From Clostridia bacterium (GTDB lineage Bacteria; Bacillota; UBA994; PWPR01): a DNA stretch of 28,159 nucleotides. The DNA is taken from the NCBI GenBank assembly GCA_003557085.1, contig PWPR01000223.1:1-28159 (forward strand), written 5' to 3'. A model generated the notes under the pieces. It made no database searches and had not been told where the DNA came from. It worked only from the letters and a program-made list of their open reading frames with translations. Below are positions 14,530 to 22,300 of the stretch, piece by piece; within the stretch, counting starts at the first letter, position 1, and every line of letters starts with the position of its first letter. The position numbers and the translations under genes were made by a program.

Positions 14530-17145
14530 ATGAACAAGCAAATTTTACTTAAACTTGAAAGTGCAAATCATAGTAATTTTGATGATGTTGGTGGAAAAGC
14601 AGCAAATTTAGGCGAAATGATTACTTCTAAAATGCCAGTTCCAACTGGCTATGTATTAACAACAACTGGATATGACTTATTCATACAAGAAAATAGTCTT
14701 CAAGATAGAATATCAAAGTTGTTGAATGAAAGTAATTTGTCAGACTTTGATGATTTAGAAAAAGTATCTAAAGAAATAAAGTCTCTCATAAATGATAGTG
14801 AGATGCCAGAGAAGCTTTTGGTTGAGTGGTTAGCAAAAAAAGACTATTTTGAGAGTAAATCTTTTGCAGTAAGATCATCTTCTACTGCAGAAGATTTACC
14901 AGGACTATCTTTTGCAGGACAATATGATACTTTTCTAAATGTTAAAGGACTTGATAATATATTATCTTATATTAAGAAGTGTTTTGCTTCCTTATGGAAT
15001 GCCAGAGCAATTTCCTATAGAGAGCAAAATAATATTGACAACTTTAGCATATCTCATGCAGTTGTACTCCAAGAACTTATAGACTCTGATAAGTCTGGCA
15101 TTTTATTCACTGCCAACCCTATAAATGGCAGAAGAGATCAAATGCTAATTAATTCTTCCTTTGGACTGGGAGAAGCAGTCGTTGGAGGAGAAGTTAACCC
15201 TGATCAATGGGTAATAGCCAAAAATGGTGAAATTATAGAAGAAACTATAGCAACTAAAGAAATGCAGTCTGTTAGAGCTAATTATGGTATAGAACTTGTA
15301 GAGATTGAAAAAAGTAAGCAAAATATCAAATCTCTTAATAAGAGTCAGCTAATGGAGTTACTTGAACTGGCTAAGACAGCTGAGGAGTATTTTGGCTCTC
15401 CTCAAGATTTAGAATGGGCTTATCTCAATAATAAGTTCTACTTGGTACAATCAAGACCAATTACCTCACTATACCCTATGCCTAAAAAGGTAGCAAGTAA
15501 AGATGATTTAAGAGTATTAATCAACTTTAATAATTACTCTCAAGCTATGCAGGAGCCTTTTACTCCTATGGGAGAAAGCATAATTGAATCACTTTTTGCC
15601 AGTGCAATTAATTACTTAGGACACGATGTCAAAGTTGACGATTTGTGGTGGCTCCAATCTATAGGAGGCAGATTGTTTATTGACTTTACAGATTTAGTTC
15701 GAACAGAAAAAAGTAGTTCTAAATTTAAAAATGTTGATGCAGCAGATAAAGACCCCGTGACAATTCAGGCAATAAAGCAATTTATTGAAAGAAATAAGTC
15801 TGAGATAATTGCTCCAGAGAAGCAATTTAAACTTAGGAAATTAATTAATTTCAAAGTTATTAAGCTTGGTTTAGGAATAATAAATCAATACCTATATGGT
15901 ATTAGATCAGCTGAGAAAGCTAGAAATAAGGCTATTAATCTAGCAGACACAATCATCAGAGACTTAGAAAATGAAAAATCTAAACTAAAGTCACTAAGTG
16001 ACAAGCTGAATTTTTTTAACAAACATGGTAAAACATTCTTCCTTGATGGCTTTGGAATAGTCTTTTATGTAGCTGTTTCTTCAACCTATATAGAAAAAGT
16101 GAAAAAGATGTTAGAAAATAATAATTTGCCAACTAATGATTTGAAATATGTAGAAAGATCTCTCCCTCACAGCCCAACAACAGAAATGGGTATGGAAATA
16201 CTCCAGCTAGCTAGGTATTATGATGAACTGGGAGAAAAGCCTAGAGCAAATGATGAAAAAATTAAAGAGTTTATTAGTAAATATGGGCATAGAAATTTAA
16301 TAGAGCTAGATGTTGGCATTAAACCATGGAAAGAAGATCCTAGTTATGTATTAGATCTTATCAATACCCATATTGATAATGAGACATATCAAAAAGGAAT
16401 AGATAGCTTCAAAGAAGGAGAAGTTGAAGCAGAGAAAGCTATAAAAAGAATAGTTGATAGTCTAAAATCAAAAAATAAGAATCGAAGTGCTAAAAAAGCA
16501 GAGAAAATGCTTCTTGATTTTAGAGCAATGTTTGGTATTAGAGAAAAACCTAAATCATTTGTTAGAAAGTTTTTGACAATTTTTAGAGATATCTTACTTG
16601 AAATTGGTGACGATTTGTATTCTACAGGAGCAATAGATCATCCAGAGGATATCTTCTACCTAAAACTTCAGGATATAAAGCGAAACCAAGACTTAATTGA
16701 TAAAGTGAAGAATAATAAAGAGCAATACCAGATTAATCTTAAGAAAAAAGCACCTAGGATCATTGCTAGTACAGGAGAAAGTATTTATGCAGCAAAAACT
16801 AATAATAAAGATGGGTCGCTAGAAGGAATACCTGTATCCTCTGGTGCTTATGAAGGCATTGCTAGAATAATACATAGTCCCAAGGAAGCATATAGATTGA
16901 AGAATGGAGAAATATTAGTTACAGCTGGTACAAACCCAACTTGGACTCCATTATTCTTAAAGCTAGGCGCTTTAGTAATGGAAACTGGAGGATCTATATC
17001 ACACGGTTCTGTTGTTGCCAGAGAGTATGGATTGCCTGCTGTAGCAGGATTAGCCAATGCTACCAGCATTATTAAAGATGGTCAAAAAATAAGAGTAGAT
17101 GGTGAATCAGGACTTGTTGAGATTTTAGAACAAGGTGGCAATTAA
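14530..17145 (+). CDS. Rifamycin phosphotransferase-type enzyme (RPH/PEP-synthase-like)
   Basis: This 871-residue cytoplasmic enzyme has three parts. Residues 1 to about 315 form the ATP-grasp-like PPDK_N domain, with VGGKAANLGEM (20-30), FAVRSSSTAEDLPG (R115), SFAGQYDTFLN, GILFTANP and DLEWAY...VQSRPIT. About 320-760 is a mostly helical middle domain. The C-terminal swivelling domain carries the phospho-histidine H825 in GGSISHGSVVAREYGLPAV. The His domain is at the extreme C-terminus with no pyruvate/PEP TIM barrel after it, and the usual Cys before His is absent. Both features argue against PEP synthase and fit rifampicin phosphotransferase, known from Listeria and Paenibacillus at about this length, where (from memory) the transfer histidine is also near 825. 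RPH phosphorylates rifampicin using ATP, giving AMP and phosphate. A TetR operator precedes the gene and an efflux pump follows. The true substrate could be another natural product. Confidence 0.82.
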   Translation: MNKQILLKLESANHSNFDDVGGKAANLGEMITSKMPVPTGYVLTTTGYDLFIQENSLQDRISKLLNESNLSDFDDLEKVSKEIKSLINDSEMPEKLLVEWLAKKDYFESKSFAVRSSSTAEDLPGLSFAGQYDTFLNVKGLDNILSYIKKCFASLWNARAISYREQNNIDNFSISHAVVLQELIDSDKSGILFTANPINGRRDQMLINSSFGLGEAVVGGEVNPDQWVIAKNGEIIEETIATKEMQSVRANYGIELVEIEKSKQNIKSLNKSQLMELLELAKTAEEYFGSPQDLEWAYLNNKFYLVQSRPITSLYPMPKKVASKDDLRVLINFNNYSQAMQEPFTPMGESIIESLFASAINYLGHDVKVDDLWWLQSIGGRLFIDFTDLVRTEKSSSKFKNVDAADKDPVTIQAIKQFIERNKSEIIAPEKQFKLRKLINFKVIKLGLGIINQYLYGIRSAEKARNKAINLADTIIRDLENEKSKLKSLSDKLNFFNKHGKTFFLDGFGIVFYVAVSSTYIEKVKKMLENNNLPTNDLKYVERSLPHSPTTEMGMEILQLARYYDELGEKPRANDEKIKEFISKYGHRNLIELDVGIKPWKEDPSYVLDLINTHIDNETYQKGIDSFKEGEVEAEKAIKRIVDSLKSKNKNRSAKKAEKMLLDFRAMFGIREKPKSFVRKFLTIFRDILLEIGDDLYSTGAIDHPEDIFYLKLQDIKRNQDLIDKVKNNKEQYQINLKKKAPRIIASTGESIYAAKTNNKDGSLEGIPVSSGAYEGIARIIHSPKEAYRLKNGEILVTAGTNPTWTPLFLKLGALVMETGGSISHGSVVAREYGLPAVAGLANATSIIKDGQKIRVDGESGLVEILEQGGN

Positions 17146-17155
17146 TTGCCACCTT
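17132..17155 (+). terminator. Palindromic hairpin at the end of the phosphotransferase gene
   Basis: AAGGTGGCAATT/AATTGCCACCTT is a perfect 24-bp palindrome containing the stop codon near its centre. As RNA it would form a stem of about ten pairs. Only CTATTT follows, so termination is probably partial and the MFS gene may be reached by read-through. Confidence 0.55.
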
Positions 17156-17169
17156 CTATTTACAGAATC

Positions 17170-17186
17170 ACCGACCGTTAGTCGGT
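17170..17186. promoter_or_regulatory. TetR operator 3 (in front of the MFS gene), degenerate
   Basis: The stretch ACCGACCGTTAGTCGGT contains two readings. The 13-mer ACCGTT-A-GTCGGT (17174-17186) matches operator 2 at 11 of 13 positions. Alternatively, perfect half-sites ACCGAC and GTCGGT lie five bases apart instead of one. It ends five bases before the ribosome site. Confidence 0.72.
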
Positions 17187-17190
17187 TTTG

Positions 17191-17196
17191 AAGGAG
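17191..17196 (+). promoter_or_regulatory. Ribosome site deciding the MFS start
   Basis: AAGGAG lies six bases before the ATG at 17203-17205. An in-frame TTG at 17188 would start inside the control region and has no such site. Confidence 0.85.
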
Positions 17197-17202
17197 ATTA
17201 TT

Positions 17203-18399
17203 ATGGATAAAAGAAAAATGATTATCTTATTTGCAAGTATTACTATTGCTATGCTTGGCTATGGATTAGCACTACCTATTCTGCCTTTTTATCTTGAAAA
17301 GTTTGGTGGTAGTGGAGTTCACTTGGGTCTATTAATAGCGTCATATGGCGTAATGCAACTAATGTTCGCTCCATTTTGGGGAAGAATGTCAGATAGATAT
17401 GGAAGAAAACCAATACTTATTATTGGGATGATGGGTCTTTGCTTGGCTATGATTTTATTTGGACTCTCGACTAAGCTTTGGATGCTTTACGTAGCTCAAA
17501 TGATTTCAGGTGTCTTAACTTGTGCCATGATACCAGTTTCTATGGCTTATACAAGTGATATTAGTACTACAGAGAATAGAAGTAGTGCAATTGGCAAAAT
17601 TGGAGCTGCAATTGGCTTAGGTATGATTCTAGGACCTGGACTTGGGGGAGTATTAGCAAGAAACTCCCTTTCTACTCCTTTTTTCATTGCTATTATAATT
17701 GCCTTATTAACTATCCTAATCATTATAGGTTTTTTACCCGAATCACTACCTAAAGAAAGTCGTGAATCAGTGTCTAAGAGTTCAGAAAAGTTAGAAATAA
17801 AAGAAATATTTCAGGCCTTACTATCACCAATAGGGTTTGGATTATTTACAGTCTTTGCAGTAAACTTTGGAAAATCTAATTTCACTAGCATCTACAGCCT
17901 TTATGCCTATGAGCGATTTGGATTTGGAGTTAGTGAAATCGGTGGCTTATTAATGATTATGAGTTTAATGTATTTAATTGCTCAAGGGGTCTTGGTCGGA
18001 CCGCTGACAAAAAAATTTGGTACTGAAAAAATCATCAGGCTTGCTTTACTTGGCAATGCTATTGGCTTCATATTGATGATTTTTGCTGCAAATCACTTAA
18101 CTATGATTTTCTCAATCAGTTTCTTCACTCTTGTTAACTCGTTGCTTAAACCTGCAGGATTATCATTTATTTCTCAAAATGCAATTGGTAGCCAAGGAAT
18201 GGCGATGGGTATAGCAGAATCCTATATGAGTTTAGGCAGGATAATAGGACCTCTGTGGGCTGGAGCTATTTTTGATGTAAACATACTGTTTCCTTATGTC
18301 AGCGGTGCTACTTTTTACATTATAATGTTTGCAATTAGTATCACTACTTTACGAAATATCAAATCTTTTAAGAAGCTTAAAGATGAAAAGCTTGCTTAA
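17203..18399 (+). CDS. MFS drug:H+ antiporter (DHA1/TetA-like)
   Basis: This 398-residue inner-membrane efflux protein has about 12 predicted helices. Motif A is intact between helices 2 and 3 (GRMSDRYGRKP, about 60-70). The antiporter motif C is visible in helix 5 (GLGMILGPGLGG), which marks drug:H+ exporters. A central loop (about residues 180-205, rich in Ser, Lys and Glu) separates the two halves. The N-terminus (MLGYGLALPILPFYL) resembles tetracycline and multidrug pumps of the DHA1 group. The gene is last in the TetR cassette, behind its own copy of the operator, and probably exports the compound that the upstream phosphotransferase modifies or a related one. Specificity cannot be read from sequence; tetracycline, macrolide-like or rifamycin-type substrates are all possible. 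Confidence 0.9.
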   Translation: MDKRKMIILFASITIAMLGYGLALPILPFYLEKFGGSGVHLGLLIASYGVMQLMFAPFWGRMSDRYGRKPILIIGMMGLCLAMILFGLSTKLWMLYVAQMISGVLTCAMIPVSMAYTSDISTTENRSSAIGKIGAAIGLGMILGPGLGGVLARNSLSTPFFIAIIIALLTILIIIGFLPESLPKESRESVSKSSEKLEIKEIFQALLSPIGFGLFTVFAVNFGKSNFTSIYSLYAYERFGFGVSEIGGLLMIMSLMYLIAQGVLVGPLTKKFGTEKIIRLALLGNAIGFILMIFAANHLTMIFSISFFTLVNSLLKPAGLSFISQNAIGSQGMAMGIAESYMSLGRIIGPLWAGAIFDVNILFPYVSGATFYIIMFAISITTLRNIKSFKKLKDEKLA

Positions 18400-18403
18400 A
18401 AAA

Positions 18404-18429
18404 AGATCCCCAAAATTCTTTGGGGATCT
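18404..18429. terminator. Bidirectional terminator between MFS and hydrolase genes
   Basis: An 11-bp perfect stem AGATCCCCAAA/TTTGGGGATCT (18404-18414 with 18419-18429) has a 4-base loop. On the minus strand it is followed by TTTTTT, ending the hydrolase transcript. In the plus direction the following T run is weak, but the stem is strong. Confidence 0.9.
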
Positions 18430-18441
18430 CTGAATTTATTA

Positions 18442-19173
18442 CTATAATTTATCTTTTATCCACTCAATAATAATCTCATCATAAAAATCATGATACTTAT
18501 GACCACCTTTTTCTTGCAAGATACAGCTAATACTGCCCTTTTTCATTCTGGGTGACATTAAATTGAAAAATTGTTCACTACCAAAATAAGATATAGTCTG
18601 ATCATCTTTGGTGTGGATAATTAAAATATCTTTGTTCTCAAAAACTTTTGGTTTTCTTGCTGCTTCAATACTAGCACTCTGAGGCATCTCTAAGTTTTCT
18701 ATATTAAAGTGCTCTACTGCTTTTTCATCATTATAGTAAGCTGAGCCATTTATTGGCACGATTACATTGAATCTGTCATCAAACAAAGGCAGCAAATAAC
18801 TAACATAAGCTCCCATCGAAAAACCAATAACACCTGCTCTATCTTCTTGTACTAAATCTTCTGAAGCTAAGTAATCTAATACAATAGTAGCTCCTTTTAC
18901 ATAGTCATTCATGACAAATGTCATTGAAGCCATAAAGCTTTTTCCTGAAAACAGCTCAAAAAAGTTCAACGGCATCCTATTTCCATGCCATTTTGCCTGT
19001 AAAATCACTACAAAATAATTGTTTAAAGCTAATTTTTTCGCTAAGCTAAACCAGTCCTTAGTACTCCCAAACAAACCATGAAGTAAAAAGATAGGCTTAG
19101 TACTGTTTTCTCCATAAACAAAATAACTTACATTTCCCTTAATTATCTTTTTTTTATAGATTATTCTTTGCAT
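18442..19173 (-). CDS. Alpha/beta hydrolase (serine esterase/peptidase-like)
   Basis: This 243-residue cytoplasmic protein has the alpha/beta-hydrolase fold. It shows the oxyanion-hole HG (FLLHGLFGS, about 29-37), nucleophile S119 in IGFSMGA, the acid in IIHTKDDQT (D190 or D191) and H225 in KGGHKYHDF. The spacing of all three catalytic residues is normal. A short cap region lies at about 65-105. The family covers esterases, lipases and small peptidases, so the substrate is open. A ribosome site (AAGGGG) precedes the ATG. The preceding hairpin (19193-19217) has no T run, so the gene may be transcribed by read-through from the flavodiiron gene; no separate promoter was found. I see no link with the adjacent resistance cassette, which faces it across a terminator. 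Confidence 0.87.
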   Translation of the reverse strand: MQRIIYKKKIIKGNVSYFVYGENSTKPIFLLHGLFGSTKDWFSLAKKLALNNYFVVILQAKWHGNRMPLNFFELFSGKSFMASMTFVMNDYVKGATIVLDYLASEDLVQEDRAGVIGFSMGAYVSYLLPLFDDRFNVIVPINGSAYYNDEKAVEHFNIENLEMPQSASIEAARKPKVFENKDILIIHTKDDQTISYFGSEQFFNLMSPRMKKGSISCILQEKGGHKYHDFYDEIIIEWIKDKL

Positions 19174-19192
19174 AGTTTCCCCTTGTATTTAT

Positions 19193-19217
19193 AAATCCCC
19201 TCAAGATGAGGGGATTT
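19193..19217 (-). terminator. Hairpin between flavodiiron and hydrolase genes
   Basis: AAATCCCCTC/GAGGGGATTT (19193-19202 with 19208-19217) is a 10-bp perfect stem with a 5-base loop. On the minus strand only ATAAATAC follows, so it may be a partial terminator or an mRNA-stabilising hairpin that still lets the hydrolase be transcribed. Confidence 0.6.
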
Positions 19218-19221
19218 GTCT

Positions 19222-20409
19222 TTATGCTTTAGCTATTTCTTTTCCAAACTCAATAGCCTCTTTTTGAGCTTCTTTATCTGGATTCCATTGATTTCTAAAT
19301 CCATCATTTATTATTTCAAATCCAGCATCTTTCATTTTTTCACTAACAAGTTTAACAGCTTCACCACTCCAGCCATAGCAACCAAATGCTGCAGCTTTTT
19401 TCTTCTTAAACTTGGCTTCCTTAGCTAGATGAATAAAACCAGCAACTGAATGTAGCATACTGTTATTCATTGTTGGTGAACCAACTATTACTGTTTTAGA
19501 CTTGAAAACTTCACTAATGAGATCATTTTCATCACTATGTGGCAAGAAGAATACTTTAACAATAACGTCATTATCAACTTTTCTAATTCCTTGTACAATA
19601 TTATCAGCTAGCTTTTTAGTTCCTTCCCACATGCTATCATATATAATTGTAATTTGGTTTTCTTGATAATCATTAGCCCATTCAACATACTTCTCTACTA
19701 TCTGCATTGGATTGTCACGCCAGAGAACTCCATGACTAGTAGCAATCATTTCTATTGGCAAGTCAAGAGCCATTATCTCATCTAACTTCCTTCTTAGTAG
19801 CATACTAAATGGATTTAATATGTTTGCATAATATTTTAGTGCTTCTTCAAATAAGGCACATTGATCTACCAAATCATTAAATAACATATCTGATGCAAAA
19901 TGCTGCCCAAAAGCATCGTTACTGAACAAAATATTATCCTCTGTTAGAAAGGCAGCCATACTATCAGGCCAATGTAACATTGTCATTTCGACAAAAATTA
20001 GCTCCTTACCATTACCTAAATCTAGTTTATCTCCTGTTTTTACAACATTAAAGTTCCAATCTTGATGGTATTGGCCCTTAAGTGATTTCACAGCATTTTG
20101 CGAGCAATAAATTGGCGTATCTGGTATGTGCTGCATTAGCTCTACTAAGGCACCACTATGATCCACCTCTCCATGGTTTATTACAATATAATCAATATCT
20201 TCAAGATTTATTTCTGATTTTAAGTTTTCTACAAACTCCTTAGCATATGGCAACCAAACAGTGTCAATTAATACATTCTTCTCTTCCTTAATTAAGTAAG
20301 AATTATATGTTGAACCTCTGTGAGTTGATAGCTCTTCGCCATGAAAAGTACGTAAATCCCAATCAACTTTTCCAAGCCAATATACATTGTTTTTTAGCTT
20401 CTTTTTCAT
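19222..20409 (-). CDS. Flavodiiron protein (FprA/ROO type)
   Basis: This 395-residue cytoplasmic protein reduces O2 to water or NO to N2O, detoxifying oxygen or nitric oxide in anaerobes. The N-terminal metallo-beta-lactamase domain carries the full set of diiron ligands: H79-x-E81-x-D83-H84 (NHGEVDHSG), H146 (MLHWPD), D165 (SNDAFGQH) and H226 (TSHGVLW). The C-terminal flavodoxin domain starts at about 253 with the FMN phosphate loop YDSMWEGTKK. No rubredoxin or reductase domain is fused, so electrons must come from a separate rubredoxin not encoded here. The start is the ATG at 20407-20409, eight bases after AAAGGAG; an upstream in-frame TTG at 20427 would overlap that site. It has its own promoter. 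Confidence 0.95.
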   Translation of the reverse strand: MKKKLKNNVYWLGKVDWDLRTFHGEELSTHRGSTYNSYLIKEEKNVLIDTVWLPYAKEFVENLKSEINLEDIDYIVINHGEVDHSGALVELMQHIPDTPIYCSQNAVKSLKGQYHQDWNFNVVKTGDKLDLGNGKELIFVEMTMLHWPDSMAAFLTEDNILFSNDAFGQHFASDMLFNDLVDQCALFEEALKYYANILNPFSMLLRRKLDEIMALDLPIEMIATSHGVLWRDNPMQIVEKYVEWANDYQENQITIIYDSMWEGTKKLADNIVQGIRKVDNDVIVKVFFLPHSDENDLISEVFKSKTVIVGSPTMNNSMLHSVAGFIHLAKEAKFKKKKAAAFGCYGWSGEAVKLVSEKMKDAGFEIINDGFRNQWNPDKEAQKEAIEFGKEIAKA

Positions 20410-20417
20410 TTCACAAA

Positions 20418-20424
20418 CTCCTTT
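20418..20424 (-). promoter_or_regulatory. Ribosome site deciding the flavodiiron start
   Basis: AAAGGAG on the minus strand lies eight bases before the ATG at 20407-20409. Confidence 0.85.
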
Positions 20425-20444
20425 CAAATTTCACTTACATACTT

Positions 20445-20473
20445 ATTATACTACTCTGTTTATCTTTTGCCAC
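20445..20473 (-). promoter_or_regulatory. Promoter of the flavodiiron gene
   Basis: On the minus strand, GTGGCA (20468-20473) and a perfect TATAAT (20445-20450) are 17 bases apart. The -35 box abuts the stop codon of the upstream LTA-synthase-like gene. Confidence 0.75.
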
Positions 20474-22285
20474 TTAATTCAAGAAATTATTCCTATAATA
20501 GTACTGTGCAATTAGGAACTTCTCCAGTACTGACTTAGCATCATTATTAAGTTCTCTAGTTAAATTTCCATCAACTTTAAAATATCCATCTCTATGTACC
20601 AAAGTCGTCTTATCTCTCAACTCATTAGAAATTTTCATAAAAGCATTTCCTTGATAACCAGCTAAGTCAAAGAACTCATTCATCAAGAAGTATGGTCCGA
20701 TTGTTCTACCTTGACCTATGAAATCATTCTCTAAAACTTTCTTAGCTTCATCATTAGCCCATATAAGATAAGGAGTGTTGTAGTAATTATAAAAGCCTTC
20801 TTCAGTATCTAAGTCTATGTTTATACCAAGCTCATGGTAAACAGAATTATTATCTCCAAGCCATGGGTTATGATCTCCAAATAAAATAATTACTGTAGCA
20901 TCTTGCTCTCTAAAATAGTCAATAAACTTGCTCACTTGTTGATTTGTATCATAGATGCCTGCTAAATAATTGTTTAGTATATTAAATGAAGCTTGACTTA
21001 TGCCCATGTCATTAATATAAACTATGTCACCTGTGTGAGTAGCAGGATATGGACCATGATTTTGATAAGTGACACTGAAACTAAAGTAAGGGTTAGATTG
21101 TTCTTTAGCTATTTCATAAAAGCGAATAATTTCAGGCAATAATATTCTATCACGAGCGATTGTGTTATTAGCGATTGCCCCATAATGATTTTCAAAATAA
21201 TAGTAATTATCAAATCCTAAATACTCATTAACATTTTCCCTATTATAAAACCATTGATAGCAAGGGTGGCTTCCCTCTACAAGATATCCTTGATTTGCAA
21301 AGTAATGCACATAAGAGTTGGTCATTGATCTAAACTCATGATAATTAGTGTATCCTGTTAAAAATCCCCATTCGGTATCAACTGTTTCTCCAGCAAAGAT
21401 ATTATTTACGATCTCTCCGCTGACAGATTCTTCAACTAGAGCATGCCACTTATTATATACATCTATTTTAAAATCAACTTCTGAAAACTTGGAAAAATCA
21501 TTATATCCTTCTAACATTATAGCTATTACATCTACTTTTCTTTCATTCTCAATATCATCACTTGAATACCTTTCCAAAATGCTTATTGCCACTTCTTCTT
21601 GATAGCCATTTGGTGGGTGATCAAATAAGCTTGTATAACTATAAATAAATGGATAAATAAATCCTCTAGAGATATAGTTTTGGGTTTGCGACCACCTATT
21701 TATTAATTCATAGTTCTCTATAGCTTCGTATATCTCTGCACTAGTATAAACTGTGCTAAAAAGTGTAGCGCAGATCATAATAACTGTTACTGTACTCACA
21801 ATTCTTATTTTTTTGGATAGTGTAGTTATATAAAGCATTTTGAGAATTATAGTAATTATAATAACTGATACAATAGTTATTATAATCTGCCAGTTTAGAC
21901 TAAATGAAAACTCCCCCATCATATTTGTTGCTTCATTAATTAAGGTCAAATCCTTCATTATTAAAGGATCATTTCTTATAGTTATTTTAAAATAATTTAC
22001 AAGTGAAATTGTAATAGTAAGGATTGATGTCAGCAAAAAGCTTAACCACACTTTTCTTGTTAATGAAAACAAAAGTAGAATAATTAAGACAATAGGAACA
22101 GTATTGAGTAATGCTATGATTGGCGTTTGAAAATAAGATGCAAGCATAGCTAGCCTATAATCCCCCGTAGCAAAATACATATTAACTATACTAATTCCAG
22201 TAGCCAAAATAACTAAACTTAAAGCAGTAATTGGCAAGCAACTTACAAACCCTCTAACTCTATCTATATGATTCCTTAAGCACAT
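20474..22285 (-). CDS. LTA synthase-like phosphoglycerol transferase
   Basis: This 603-residue polytopic enzyme has about five transmembrane helices (about 15-37, 55-76, 80-98, 132-150, 162-181) followed by a large extracellular sulfatase-fold domain. Readable metal and catalytic residues are E259 (MLEGYND), the nucleophile T301 (FAGETVDTEWGF, matching the GKTSDSEF site of LtaS), H410 (TYQNHGPY) and D471-H472 (LFGDHNPWLGD). LtaS-type enzymes move glycerol-phosphate from phosphatidylglycerol onto lipoteichoic acid or other surface glycans. Whether this one is a polymerase, a primase or a glycan-modifying transferase cannot be decided; the sequence around the nucleophile is divergent. A good ribosome site (AAGGAG) lies upstream. 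It follows the MEDS-HD-GYP gene by 15 bases, probably in one transcript, hinting at c-di-GMP-linked control. Confidence 0.86.
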   Translation of the reverse strand: MCLRNHIDRVRGFVSCLPITALSLVILATGISIVNMYFATGDYRLAMLASYFQTPIIALLNTVPIVLIILLLFSLTRKVWLSFLLTSILTITISLVNYFKITIRNDPLIMKDLTLINEATNMMGEFSFSLNWQIIITIVSVIIITIILKMLYITTLSKKIRIVSTVTVIMICATLFSTVYTSAEIYEAIENYELINRWSQTQNYISRGFIYPFIYSYTSLFDHPPNGYQEEVAISILERYSSDDIENERKVDVIAIMLEGYNDFSKFSEVDFKIDVYNKWHALVEESVSGEIVNNIFAGETVDTEWGFLTGYTNYHEFRSMTNSYVHYFANQGYLVEGSHPCYQWFYNRENVNEYLGFDNYYYFENHYGAIANNTIARDRILLPEIIRFYEIAKEQSNPYFSFSVTYQNHGPYPATHTGDIVYINDMGISQASFNILNNYLAGIYDTNQQVSKFIDYFREQDATVIILFGDHNPWLGDNNSVYHELGINIDLDTEEGFYNYYNTPYLIWANDEAKKVLENDFIGQGRTIGPYFLMNEFFDLAGYQGNAFMKISNELRDKTTLVHRDGYFKVDGNLTRELNNDAKSVLEKFLIAQYYYRNNFLN

Positions 22286-22300
22286 AGTCTCTCCTTGTTT

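Noticed and set aside
14530..17145. Calling the gene phosphoenolpyruvate synthase (ppsA)
   Set aside because: The swivelling His domain is at the very C-terminus, so the PEP/pyruvate TIM barrel that follows it in PpsA is missing, and the Cys before the phospho-histidine is replaced.
13704..18430. The resistance cassette as part of a transposon or integron
   Set aside because: No transposase, integrase, terminal inverted repeats or target duplications were seen near its ends, and base composition looks like the surroundings by eye.
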